A DNA stretch of 64,000 nt from Siphonodentalium dalli (GCA_032622095.1 CP136069.1:34756194-34820193); one strand, 5' to 3'; numbered from the stretch's first letter, positions 21,590 through 32,323 are shown. Numbers and translations: made by a program. Notes: generated by a model not told the origin, from the letters alone.

Positions 21590-22042
21590 CATCAACTCTC
21601 GCACCACATTCGACACGCAAAACATCTTCTGTACACAATTCCATATATCCCGAACACGATATTCTCATCAATATTCCAAAAAAATATCACAGCTCAAAAA
21701 AGCCTGCATCAAAAACATCGAAAAACGAGGCTCATAAAAAATTGGTTAATTTGAGTTTTAGTGAGAATATAGACCTGTACAATAGACTATCTGAACAACT
21801 GGTTATCAATGGAAAAACTGATAAATCCTTGTTACACCCGATCAAAATAGAGGATTCTGTGATTCTAAATGAAAATCAGGATTCAACTTTCATCAACAAG
21901 GTGACACTTCCACGAGCCGATGTACTGCCTGACTTGGATAAAATTTCGAAGCAAAGAGCTTCAGTAGAAACATCTGTACATATGTTTGGTAAATCTACTT
22001 ACAAATCACACATGGACCATGCTCAATCTACAAGGCCAGATA
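21590..22042 (+). CDS. ADGRL: Linker exon, Ser/Lys/His-rich
   Basis: Acceptor tcctttcag at 21589, donor gtaagt at 22043, 453 nt, about 151 residues. The sequence is polar, with many Ser, Lys, His and Asn and no cysteine, consistent with an extended O-glycosylated stalk between lectin and HRM domains. The open frame runs past the donor into the intron, but the donor is a perfect consensus and gives the phase needed for the next exon. Its phases are symmetric, so it is skippable in principle. Confidence 0.83.
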
Positions 22043-22488
22043 GTAAGTTGGAGATCTGCTTTCATCTGTTACACATGGCTGTTAGGTCACATGAATTTTA
22101 TTATTTGGTTTACGAACCCCTTCAAAACTTTTTAAGGAAAAATGAAACAGATATTTTTCACGTGTCATTGTTGACATTACAAGTTCTCATCTATGTAATT
22201 TGGTTTTAGACAAGCAGAAATAGAAAAAAATGCTGGTATCTTTAATCAGCTTGAAACATAAAAAATCAAGTTAAATTTTCACTCTGTGCTGTTTTTTATT
22301 GTGTCTATTGGACCCTTCACCAGCTGAAGCTTAGGCCTAAAAACAAAAGGTGATGTTTCAGCTAACATATGGGAATAAAGTAGGTCCTAATGGGCAATCA
22401 AAATTAATTATGTTTTTTTTATAAACATCCATATTAATTTGGATTAAATTTATCCTGAATATATATCCCCGGCAACACAAATGATATA
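22043..22488. other. Intron after linker exon
   Basis: The exon frame stays open to 22209 past the donor, but the protein there becomes hydrophobic and unlike the linker. Nothing else recognised. Confidence 0.45.
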
Positions 22489-22489
22489 C

Positions 22490-22672
22490 ACAAGCCTTGA
22501 AATAGCGTGTCTGTCATTTGCAGAATGAGGTCCCCAGAGGGTGAATTTAGTGATGCTACCCCACATAGCTGGCTAGCATCACCAAATTCACCCTCTGGGG
22601 ACCTCAATCTGCTTACACCTCAGCAGAATGAGGTTCCCAGAGGGTGAATTTGGTGATGCTAGCCCGCTGTGA
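22490..22672 (+). mobile_element. E-family element, truncated
   Basis: CAAGCCTTGAAATAGCGTG, one complete hairpin and half of the second, then breaks off in gctagcccgctgtg. Confidence 0.82.
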
Positions 22673-23210
22673 TAATGGTGCCTTGGTCGTATTTTTAATA
22701 TAAAAATTATTGCGAAATTAACTGCCGGTTGAACCGGCTCATATGCCGCCATCTTAAAACACTCATTTCCAGTGTAAATAATAAATATCACACTTTACAA
22801 TATATATAGCATTTTGTATTGATTTGTATGATAAAGTTGATTAAAATTGATTAAAATTGAAGAAAAATCCTGCCATTGGTTGTAAAATTTGCTATAGAAG
22901 AGTAAGGGAATCGTACTTTGACATATAAACCAGTATTATCCCTTCCGATTTCAATAGCTAGTTTTCATCGAAGAATATTTGGACTATTCGTAAACCAATT
23001 AATAAAATTGCTATGACCTTTAAAATAGCCATGGAACCTATATACACTTATCTATATGCTAACTTCACTTATAAATGCGTGTTTCTTGCCTCACTATCCA
23101 TGAAACTAATTCAGTACACCTAGTTTCCTTTACTTTCAAATGCCTTTCCTTGAACAGAAACCCTTGATTCAATCTGTACCAGCATTTTCTATCTTACTGA
23201 TTTCCACCTA
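22673..23210. other. Intron sequence, nothing recognised
   Basis: No supported feature. Confidence 0.4.
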
Positions 23211-23387
23211 CAGTAATGCCCTAAATAATCGACTCCTTAACCAAAGCAGAATTATGGGTAATTTCTCAGGATTTAGCTCACTGAGAGCTTTCCGATGAAT
23301 GGCAACAAGCCATATTTCCGACTAAATCCTGAAAAATTACCCATAATTCTGCTGTGGTTAAGGAGTTGATTATTTAGGGCATTACGG
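23211..23387 (+). mobile_element. D-family MITE (D8)
   Basis: CAGTAATGCCC...GGGCATTACGG; left arm partly deleted. Confidence 0.9.
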
Positions 23388-23497
23388 TATCTTACAAATA
23401 TCCACCTCTACTCTGTGACCAATCTATACCAGCGTTGTATATCTTACCATTATTTACCTATGTCACATTACCAGTTAAAATGTTGTCTGCTATTAAA

Positions 23498-23815
23498 TTA
23501 AAGTGATGTGAAACACTCCACTGAGGCATTCCTAACAAAATAACAAATTATCATACACGTAATTTTCATAAATTTGATATCCAAATAGTCAGAAAACATC
23601 GTCATTGTTATAAACAAATTACACGCAGTGGTTATTATTGGTGCAATCATTGCCATAATTTTACACCCAATATTTTTTCCCAAATAAAGTAGTAAATATT
23701 TACATTTGTGCATAGTTCAAGGTTGTGTTCTCTGAAATGGTACAGTCGAAGTGGTTGGAATTTGTTGACAATCTTAGTTCATTGCTACATTCTTCCAATG
23801 GTGTTTGGATGTTAA
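23498..23815. repeat. Dispersed repeat, divergent copy
   Basis: aagtgatgtgaaacactcc...; similar order of motifs to 26226-26570 and 28485-28735 (gtagttca, gaaatg/ttcgg, gctacattc). Confidence 0.55.
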
Positions 23816-23861
23816 CTGATTGGTTTTATTTCAATGAAATAAGTCCACAATATGTCTTTAA

Positions 23862-24334
23862 CCCTTTGAGTGCCAGGTCCGATTTTTGTATCAACCCATA
23901 TACCCTGTGCCAATGCATTCTCTTATATATGCGAGTCGACCATAGGTCGCCTCGCATATATAAGAGAATGCATTGGCCTAACAATTTTTCATCATTTGTT
24001 ATTATTTTGTACAATTTTTTACAATTTTAATAATTTTTTCTTATATTCTTTTATTAACTCTTTCAGTGCCTGACTTATTTTGTAGGTTTAGTGCCAGGGA
24101 ATCTTACGTTTTTCATGGGCATCAAAATTATTACTATGAATACTTGGTGATAGTTTTGAGTTATAACATGCCCCTAAGGTGTTATCCAGTTTGTTTTTAA
24201 ATTCGCTATAGCATGCTTAAGCATACCCAAAAACAATTCAACCCAAAAAAAAAAAATGTAAAAAAATTATTTTAGGGCCGATTTTACAGTCCGTAAATTA
24301 GGGCCGATGAGATCGGCCCCTGGCACTGAAAGGG
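23862..24334 (-). mobile_element. B-family TTAA MITE, long form (B5)
   Basis: CCCTTTGAGTGCCAGG...GGCACTGAAAGGG, TTAA both sides; one cassette plus an extra segment with gcatgctatagc/gcatacccaaa. Confidence 0.9.
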
Positions 24335-25015
24335 TTAATTGAATGATAATATAATTTCTCTGAATTGACAAGAATCTTGTAAAAATCGGTGCTGTGACAG
24401 AGGTAAATATCGATAAGATATGTAGAGCTCTGGTAGACCTTACCCTTGACTAAACCATTCATAGCTCACATAAATATAACCAGAACACACCACAAATATA
24501 CAGATATAAACTTCTATTGAATGATTTACCCATAACACATTCAGGAATGATCCTACCCTGTTTGAGAAAGGAACCAATGGGAACAATTAATGCAATTTTA
24601 AAGCAATTGTCCGATGGTTCAACAACTTAAACGATGGATAACTCTAAAATCAAGTGGTAATAATAACCACTTGAATTTAGAGTTGTCCATTTTTATCTGC
24701 AAGACAATCCGTTTGAACACGTGTTTCTGACCCAGAAACAATTGAAATAACAAACTTCAAAAATCGATATCTGATCAATCTGAGCTTTGATGGGTAGGTT
24801 CCTCAACTCGAATCAGATATTTTTTACCCCTGTAGCCTAAGAAATAGTAAGTTAGGAGCATCTGATCGGATTGAGTACCTTTAAACATTTAAATCTATAT
24901 CTATCTCTTATGTGCTACCAGTCCTACCAAATATAGCATCAGTAATGAGTCGCAATTCTATACAAAATTATTAACCGATTGCATTAATTTTGATTTGAGC
25001 CGACCTTTGCAAGGC
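24335..25015. other. Intron sequence with one small hairpin
   Basis: 24637-24700 is a perfect-looking hairpin (ggataactctaaa..agtgg / ccact...tttagagttgtcc). Otherwise nothing recognised. Confidence 0.5.
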
Positions 25016-25432
25016 ACGAATCAAATTTATTGGGATGAGGTTAATAAATATCATATAGGAGTGCGACGAATTTGAGATCAGTTTTATCTCATAATCACAT
25101 TTCATCACATAATCATATTTCATCACATAATCACATTTCATCACATAATCACATTTCATCACATAATCACATTTCATCACATAATCATATTTTCAAGTTA
25201 GCTTTTATAGTGAAGCTCCAATTGAATTTAGTGGGCAAGGCTAATAAATTTTTTATAGAATTGCGAAGAATTTGAGATCAATTTGATCACATAATCACAT
25301 CTTATCACATAATCACATTTAACTTTAGCAAGGCTCAAATCGATTTCAGTGGGCAAAGCTAATAAAATTTGTATAGAATTGCGACAAATTTGCGATCCAT
25401 TTTATCACATAGTCACATTTTAGCCAGTTTTT
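25016..25432 (+). repeat. Nested tandem repeat
   Basis: Three copies of a about 110-bp unit (gggcaaggctaataaa...gaatttgagatca). The first contains six copies of an 18-bp unit tcacataatcacatttca (25086-25190). Confidence 0.88.
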
Positions 25433-25715
25433 AGAAAGGAAAATGATCTTGAAAAGGCTGGGGTTAAACAAAATTAATATTGATTTCATTATCACCACCA
25501 ATTTGAACCAAAGAGGAAGTAAACTGTGACCTTCAAGAAAAAATATAGTTCCATTTTAAATGTGTCTTTTCGTGTTGACAAAATTGTTCAAACCACCCTT
25601 ATCACCCATGTTTATCTCACAGTCAACACTAAATAACCCAACACAAACGTAACACAAATTTAAAATCATAATTATTTTCGTTACATCTCAGCCATGGAAT
25701 ATTATGAGAATTTAA

Positions 25716-26045
25716 CCCTTTACCCAACAAACCGGCCAAAAACGGCCAAATAAAGCTGCAACAGCCTAAATTATCTTGGGTCTGTCTCAATAAAACCATA
25801 CAAATATGGATATCATTGGAACCGGCTCATTGACCACATTGTGATGGTTACAGTTATGCCCTGTGCCAATGCATTCTCTTATATATGCGAGTCGACCATA
25901 GGTTGCCTCGCATATATAAGAGAATGCATTGGCCTAAAAAAATGTGTTAAGCCAATACATTCTCTTATATATGCGAGGCGACCTATGGTCGACTCGCATA
26001 TATAATAGAATACATTGGCACAGGGCCCTTCTGTTGGGTAAAGGG
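25716..26045 (-). mobile_element. A-family TTAA MITE (A5)
   Basis: Reverse orientation, TTAA at 25712-25715 and 26046-26049; spacer between the two cassettes reduced to a few bases. Confidence 0.92.
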
Positions 26046-26225
26046 TTAACCAATCCCCACTGTTCAATTTTCGTGCAGATATGGGCGTTTCTTTCTTGGA
26101 CAATTCTTGTTGTGGCTTGGAAACATACAAACCATCTTTGAAGCTTTTATTTGATGTGATTGCCTTTAAACTAATTACACTATGAAACATTATAAGTCCT
26201 CAAGTAATACTATTCATATTGAACT

Positions 26226-26570
26226 TAAAGTGATGTGAAACACTCCGGCAGGTTGAATAATCTTGCTCAAAGTAGTTATTTTTACGAATATTAATCCAAA
26301 TTGGCAACACGCACCGTCATTCTTAAATATTAATTACATGCAATGACGCTAGATGGCGAACTCGTTTGCATTTGTTTATCGCCGATTGTTGCGTCCCGAA
26401 TTGAGACAATTACAATTGAGCGTAGTTCAGACGATGTTTTCTATGGAGTGGTATGGTCGATTTCTTTGAAATTTTCGGTGATGTTAGTAGAATGCTACAT
26501 TCCCAAGGTTGGCATATAGCCTGAGATAGAACTTATAAGTTTATCACACTCGATCATGTCCATAATATGT
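26226..26570. repeat. Dispersed repeat just before linker exon
   Basis: Shares gcaatgacgctagatggc, caattgagcgtagttc and gatgttttctatggagt with 28493-28735 in the next intron. Confidence 0.8.
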
Positions 26571-26596
26571 CTTTAATTATCTCACTTTATTTGCAG

Positions 26597-27247
26597 AAGA
26601 TCCTCTGCCGGATTTTAATCAGCCTATCACTGTTCCCACTGGTGCTAAAATAACTACAAGACCAAAGATCGAAACAACTGCTGCACCGACCGAGATCTTT
26701 GGCGATGTATTCAATCCAGATAAGCCAAAGCCAGATAAAATACCTCATAAACACAAGACAAAAGAAATTCCACCTCGACTAGACCCGCTACCGAAAACTC
26801 ATTTGGAAAAAGACGATATTTTTCCTGAAAAAAATACATTTAAGGCTGATCAGGAAAATAAAACGCCTCCTCTCGATTGGAACAAACCTCCTCCAACTGA
26901 TTCAGCTGATGGTCAGCATGAAACAGTTTCAAAAGATAAGAAAATTGAGGGTGATTCCTCAACCGATGACTCACAGTATATTGATGATCATTTAGCTGAG
27001 TCTGACAATAAACAGCCACCACGACATAGAGAACATCAATCTTCGTCACACGAGGATGGAAAACAGCCTCCTGTCGATGAACCAAAACATCCACATGATC
27101 GACAACGTCCTCCACATAAAGAGCCACATACGAAACCACATATCGAAGCATATGACGGGGGTTGTGATTCGATAATTTTCAAAGGAGTTGAATGGCCCGT
27201 TACTATGATCGGTGATATCGCCAAGGCTCCATGTCCAACAGGTTATG
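26597..27247 (+). CDS. ADGRL: Long Pro/Lys/His linker exon running into HRM start
   Basis: Acceptor tttgcag at 26596, donor gtacgt at 27248, 651 nt, about 217 residues. Residues 264 to about 450 are rich in Pro, Lys, Asp and His (for example Pro-Pro-His-Lys-Glu-Pro-His), again a stalk. The last 28 residues begin the hormone-receptor motif: Gly-Gly-Cys-Asp, then Glu-Trp-Pro-Val-Thr, then Ala-Pro-Cys-Pro-Thr-Gly-Tyr. A D-family MITE fragment begins only 13 bp past the donor. Confidence 0.93.
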
Positions 27248-27260
27248 GTACGTATATATA

Positions 27261-27334
27261 CAGTAATGCCCTAAATAATCGACTCGAATTTTTCAGGATT
27301 TAGTTGTTGCCATTCATCGGAAAGCTCTCACTGA
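27261..27334 (+). mobile_element. D-family MITE fragment (D9)
   Basis: CAGTAATGCCC...gaaagctctcactgag, left arm only and internally deleted, starting 13 bp past the donor of the HRM-start exon. Confidence 0.85.
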
Positions 27335-27402
27335 GTGTGCTTCCGAGATCCGTATTCTGTCCTTCCACCCTCGCACTCCTGCCATATCAATGAACCCATT
27401 AA

Positions 27403-27557
27403 TACTTTCTTGACTAGAGCTTCCTGAAATTTTGCAAAAACCCTGTGCCAATGCATTCTCTTATATATGTGAGTCTCCCATAGAGGGCGCCTTGCAAATA
27501 TTAGAGAATGATTTGGCCTAACAATATTTACCTTGACCTTGTAAGCCACTGAATTCT

Positions 27558-27591
<34 letters not shown>

Positions 27592-27685
27592 CGGCCCCCT
27601 CTATGGGAGACTCGCTTATATATCAGATAATGCACTGGCACAGGATCTTTAATGCTGCACCAGCGCAGCTCCCATCATCAAAGGG
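27403..27685 (+). mobile_element. C-family MITE (C6)
   Basis: TTAA-flanked; second cassette expanded by an (AT)n run at 27560-27588. Confidence 0.85.
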
Positions 27686-27871
27686 TTAATACACTTGCAT
27701 TGTTATGCATATATGAACATTCACTGTGTAAATTCAATCTGTTCTTCCTCTGCAACCTAAATTCTGATTGGATAAGAGTTAATCGTTTCAGGTTTTTCAT
27801 ACACTAGTTTGTCACTAGATGGAATACCAACGCAAATTGAAAGATTCAACGAATCCCATTGTAAATTGCAT

Positions 27872-27990
27872 GCAAGTCTTGAAATAGCGTGTCTGACATT
27901 TGCAGTCTCCAGAGGGTGAATTTAGTGATGCTACCACGCACAGCGGGCTAGCATCACCAAATTCACCCTCTGGGGATTTCATTCTGATAA
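27872..27990 (+). mobile_element. E-family half element
   Basis: aagtcttgaaatagcgtgtc followed by one hairpin. Confidence 0.72.
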
Positions 27991-28030
27991 GGCCTATGAT
28001 CTTCTAGGAAGTACACACTGCTATTCTTAA

Positions 28031-28477
28031 CCCTTTACCCAACAGAACGGCCCTGTGCCAATGCATTCTCTTATATATGCGAGTCGACCATAGGTCGCCT
28101 CGCATATATAAGAGAATGCATTGGCTTAACACATATTAAAAATTATAAAATTGTCAAAGAATGTAGAAAAATATTGTAAAAAATGTAAGAAAAAATTATA
28201 AAATTGTTAAAGAATGTAAGAAAAAAAGGTAAAAAGTATTAAAAAAATATTTGTTTTAGGCCAATGCATTCTCTTATATATGCGAGGCGACCTATGGTCG
28301 ACTCGCATATATAAGAGAATGCATTGGCACAGGGCATAACTGTAACCATCACAATGTGGTCGATGAACCGGTTCCAATGATATTCATATTTGTATGGTGT
28401 TATTGAGACAGACCGAAGATATTTTAGGCTGTTGAAGTTTTATTTGGGCGTTTTTGGCCTGTTTGTTGGGTAAAGGG
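28031..28477 (+). mobile_element. A-family TTAA MITE (A6)
   Basis: CCCTTTACCCAACAGAACGG...GTTGGGTAAAGGG; TTAA both sides. Confidence 0.92.
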
Positions 28478-28484
28478 TTAATTA

Positions 28485-28735
28485 TTAACTAAATGCAATG
28501 ACACTCGATGGCAACATCATTTATGTTAGTTTATCACCGATAGTTGCCTCCCGAATCGAGATGTAAATATTTACAATTGAGCGTAGTTCAAATGATGTTT
28601 TCTATGGAGTAGTATGGATGATTTCTCTGAAATGTTCGGCATTGTTAGTAGAATAATACATTCACCAGGTTGGCATAGTGCATGCGTACTAACTTATTAG
28701 TTTCACGCACCCGAACAAGTCCTTAATATATCTTT
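28485..28735. repeat. Dispersed repeat, partner of 26226-26570
   Basis: gcaatgacactcgatggc...gagcgtagttcaaatgatgttttctatggag. Confidence 0.8.
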
Positions 28736-28804
28736 AAAGAACACTTCTTGTCATATTTTTATGATATGGTAAAAATAGAGTATACAGGATAATCATATTA
28801 CTAA

Positions 28805-29067
28805 ATATCATTTTCCATGACTCGGGAGCTTCCTGAAATTTTGCGAAAACCCTCTGCCAATGTATTCTCTTATATATGCGAGTCTCCCATAGGAAGCCTC
28901 GTATATATAAGAGAAAACATTGGCCCAACAATATTTACCTTGACTTTGTAAACCAGTGCATTCTCTTATATATGCGAGGCTCCCTATGGGAGACTCGCAT
29001 ATACAAAATAATGCGCTCGCACAGGATCTTTAATGCTGCACCAGCGCAGCCTCCCATCGTCATCGGG
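28805..29067 (+). mobile_element. C-family MITE (C7) abutting HRM exon
   Basis: ccatgactcgggagcttcctg ... gctgcaccagcgcagcctcccatcgtcatcggg TTAA; ends 40 bp before the exon. Confidence 0.85.
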
Positions 29068-29107
29068 TTAAAGCCTCCAATAAAATTGTTTGTCTTCGCT
29101 TTTTTAG

Positions 29108-29205
29108 TGGGAAACTCTTTCTGGCATTGCGGAGGTAAAGGATGGCTCCATGAACCCGACTACAGGGAGTGTGTCTCTGATTGGATTGTCGCCCTTGATG
29201 CCGAG
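29108..29205 (+). CDS. ADGRL: HRM C-terminal half
   Basis: Acceptor cttttttag at 29107, donor gtatgc at 29206, 98 nt. It continues Cys-Pro-Thr-Gly-Tyr|Val with Gly-Asn-Ser-Phe-Trp-His-Cys, Gly-Trp-Leu and Pro-Asp-Tyr-Arg-Glu-Cys-Val-Ser-Asp-Trp, the conserved Cys and Trp positions of the hormone-receptor motif. It ends in phase 0. A C-family MITE ends about 40 bp upstream, so only a short native branch-point/polypyrimidine segment separates it from the exon. Confidence 0.94.
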
Positions 29206-29514
29206 GTATGCTAAAACATCTACATCTAATTTATTCCATTATTCCGTATGGTACGTTTCAAAAATACTATGGCTTCCAATATGTTTTTCAACAAACTGTA
29301 ATGAATGAAGAGTTTTGTAATGAATGAAAATTTATGTCATTAAATAAACGCCATTAAATACGCCAGAGTCATTGTTTATCTGGGACTATTTCTTTTCGTG
29401 GACAAACAACGCATAGTTATGTAAAACGTCATCGCATGAATTATAGAAACCGATTTTAGTTTCTAGTCCCATTTGTTTATTTAAGTATGTTTTGTCGAGG
29501 TTTTGGATCATGTA

Positions 29515-29683
29515 ATAAATAGAATCTACAACTCGTCCCCAGTTTATAGCAGAATTTACAAAACTCGTCCAGTGAATTAGGTCTGAACCTCGCCAAAGGC
29601 TCGGTCCAGACCTAATTTACTGAACTCGTTTTGTAAATTCCGCTATAAATTGGGGACTCATAGATCCTCTATATCTTATTACC
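29515..29683. repeat. Palindrome (O)
   Basis: Arms tagcagaatttacaaaactcgt / gagttttgtaaattccgcta type around gcctcgccaaaggc; outer arms weaker. Confidence 0.8.
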
Positions 29684-29705
29684 AGGTTTCTATTGCACAG
29701 ACATT

Positions 29706-29959
29706 CAAGCCTTGAAATAGTGTGTCTGTCATTTGCAGAATGAGGTCCCCAGAGGGTGAATTTAGTGATGTTACCCCACATAGCGGGCTAGCATCACCAA
29801 ATTCACCCTCTGGGGACCTCATTCTGCTTACACCTCAGCAGAATGAGGTTCCCAGAGGGTGAATTTGGCAATGCCAGCCCGCTATGCGTGGTAGCATCAC
29901 TAAATTCACCCTCTGGGGACCTCATTCTGCAAATGACAGACACGCTATTTCAAGGCTTG
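29706..29959 (+). mobile_element. E-family short element, intact
   Basis: CAAGCCTTGAAATAGTG...CGCTATTTCAAGGCTTG, two hairpin modules. Flanked by tattgcacagacatt / tattgcacagacctt (15 bp, one mismatch). Confidence 0.9.
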
Positions 29960-30041
29960 TATTGCACAGACCTTTTTATATGCCCTTTTGAAAAAAAGGT
30001 CGTATTATGTAATCAGTCTGTCGTGGCATCCCTCCATCTGT

Positions 30042-30500
30042 TAACATTTTTGGTTTCCGATCATTAACTCCAGTTTGGATTATTTGATATCAACCAAAGT
30101 TGGTATGTGTATTTCCAGCTACAAATACAGGCCAAGTTCGAATATGGGTTCCGTCCAATTATTTTTACATGAATTACTGCTTTTTCGACTTAAAATTTTA
30201 CCATCTGTTAACATTTTTGGTTTCTGACCGATAGCTCCAGTTTGGATTATTTGATCTGAACCAAAGTTGGTATGTGTATTTCCCAGCTAAAGATACAGGC
30301 CAAGTTCGAATATGGGTTCCATCCAGTTATTTTTACATGAGTTACGGCCCTTTATCGACTTAGAATTTGACCAATTTCATAACATTTTGGTGTCGACCGA
30401 CAACTGCTGTTTGGATTATTTGAGTTGAACCAAAGCTGGTATGTGTGTTTCCCAGCTAAAACTACAGGCCAAGTTCAAATATGGATTATGTCCCCTTTAC
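30042..30500 (+). repeat. Degenerate tandem repeat (about 150 bp x3)
   Basis: Three copies of ccagtttggattatttga..caaccaaagttggtatgtg..acaggccaagttcgaatatgg..tttttacatga. Confidence 0.88.
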
Positions 30501-30612
30501 ATGCAGAGCATTGCCCTTTGTACATGCATGATGCATGGGACCATATAACACACAAGCTGCGGATTTTAGAATCTGCATGGGTTTTTGAGACTGCAAATTA
30601 TTTTTTTATTCC
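30491..30612 (-). repeat. Dispersed repeat, inverse of 50541-50660
   Basis: Complement of cttgtgtgttatatggtccc and ggacaatgct blocks, followed by gcatgggtttttgagactgc. Confidence 0.75.
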
Positions 30613-30754
30613 ATATGATATTCAGCCTCGTGTAGGGGGCATCATAGGAAATAATGGGCCTTTTTCAGGCCCGATGCCATTTACAAAGTAGTGACTAGTG
30701 ATGTGCGGTTTTGAAATTTTATCACTAATATGAAACCCGATTTTATATCCTCAG

Positions 30755-30943
30755 ATTGAAGAAAAGACAGAGGAAGTTATACAGGAGTTAATCAGGAGTA
30801 CAGATCAGAGCGTGTTGACGCCTGGCGACATCAGGAAAATCAGCGAATCAATGCTCCCCAAACTAATCGATGTATTACCCAAACTCAATGAAGATACGGA
30901 TAGAGACGGACCTCTGGCACAAAGAATCAAAAGCATATCTGAG
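30755..30943 (+). CDS. ADGRL: GAIN subdomain A exon 1
   Basis: Acceptor atatcctcag, donor gtacag at 30944, 189 nt (63 codons, phase 0 at both ends). It encodes acidic amphipathic helices (Ile-Glu-Glu-Lys-Thr-Glu-Glu-Val...), typical of the helical start of GAIN. Three bases into the intron a D-family MITE begins, so bases 4 onward of the donor belong to the transposon. Phase 0/0 means it could be skipped in frame. Confidence 0.88.
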
Positions 30944-30946
30944 GTA

Positions 30947-31125
30947 CAGTAATTCCCTAAATAATTGACTCCTTAACCACAGCAGAATTATAGGTAACTT
31001 TTCAGGATTTAGTCGGAAATGTGGCTCACTGAGAGCTTTCCAATAAATGGCAACAAGCCATATTTCCGACAAAGTCACCCATAATTCTGCTGTGGTTAAG
31101 GAGTCGATTATTTAGGGCCTTACTG
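30947..31125 (+). mobile_element. D-family MITE (D10) overlapping a 5' splice site
   Basis: CAGTAATTCCC...GGGCCTTACTG, TA on both sides. The left TA is bases 2-3 of the intron that starts at 30944, so the MITE supplies positions 4 onward of the donor. Confidence 0.92.
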
Positions 31126-31170
31126 TAATGTCACTGGTCTTTTTAGATTATGTGGAGTCATCAAATACAG

Positions 31171-31296
31171 GCCTCGAAATATGATGCTGGTCATTTACAG
31201 AATGAGGTCCCCAGAGGTTGAATTTAGTGACGCTACCCCACACAGCAGGCTAGCATCACCAAATTCACCTCTGGGAACCTCATTCTGCATGGCCTC
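31171..31296 (+). mobile_element. E-family half element
   Basis: caggcctcgaaatatgatgctggtcattt then one hairpin. Confidence 0.72.
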
Positions 31297-31420
31297 ATCA
31301 AATAGAATTAAGAATAATCTTGCCAAAAAGCATTCAATTTCATAAATTTTATACAAGTTAAATTTTGGAGTTCTGTCACTAATTTTCACAAGTGATTATG
31401 GCTTTTTGTTGAAATTTGGG

Positions 31421-31672
31421 CAAGCCTTGAAATAGTGTGCCTGTCATTGCAGAATGAGGTCACCAGAGGGTGAATTTAGTGATGCTAACCCGCATAGCGG
31501 GCTAGCATCACCAAATTCACCCTATGGGGACCTCATTCTGCTTACACCTCAGCAGAATGAGGTTCCCAGAGGGTGAATTTGGTGATGCTAGCCCACTATG
31601 CGGGGGTAGCATCACTAAATTCACCCTCTGGGGACCTCATTCTGCAAATGACACACACTATTTCAAGGCTTG
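31421..31672 (+). mobile_element. E-family short element, intact
   Basis: CAAGCCTTGAAATAGTG...CACTATTTCAAGGCTTG; no clear target duplication. Confidence 0.9.
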
Positions 31673-31878
31673 GTCCCAGCACTTGTTTTACAGTGAAAAA
31701 CAAGAAATTTTACAGTCAAATTTTCAAGGAAATGTTTTTGTTATACAATTGCCATCTTCAATGTTTTTTCTGCATCTTTAACTTGTGTGGAATTAATTGT
31801 AAATTTTAGATGGACAAAACTTTCGTCCAATTTAAAGATGGATTATCTCTTTAAATAACAAATTTGAAATAGTTGTGT

Positions 31879-32323
31879 GGGTATAAAATAATAAATATGA
31901 ACTGAAGACCCCTGTCCGGAAAGGCTTCTATCAATTAATATTGATTTTATTTCGAATATTTTATTGGGCCCGTTTATTTGGCTATTTTTAGAACAGACCA
32001 TTTGGTTGATACCATATAGCGATATAGAGCATTAGGCCATTCCTATGGCTACTTACCGATCGTCAAATGTCCCAGATTGATTGGTTGTATTGTTTTATTC
32101 CATAGTTATAAGCGACAATGAGTATAATTAACGTTTATTTGTGACAAAATCTGACAAAATTACCCAATAAAATTTCTGGTCTCTGTGAACAGTAACCACT
32201 ATTGTTCGTTAGCTAAACAACCACACCTTTTTGGGCCAGAAAATATTCGAAATAAAATTAATATTAACCGATAGAAGCATTACCGGACAGGAGTCTTCGA
32301 TTCAGATCTAATATTTTATACCC
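31879..32323. mobile_element. I-family inverted-repeat element (I2)
   Basis: GGGTATAAAATA...TATTTTATACCC with long subterminal complementarity (ctgtccggaaaggcttctatc / gatagaagcattaccggacag). Confidence 0.8.

Noticed and set aside
21742-22209. A 155-residue free-standing gene
   Set aside because: It is the linker exon read from an internal TTG and past its donor; acceptor, donor and phases tie it to the receptor.
26840-27151. Minus-strand ORF
   Set aside because: Shadow of the linker exon.
26803-27303. A 166-residue free-standing gene
   Set aside because: Part of the linker/HRM exon; the frame extends upstream to the acceptor at 26596, and the 3' part after 27247 is MITE sequence.
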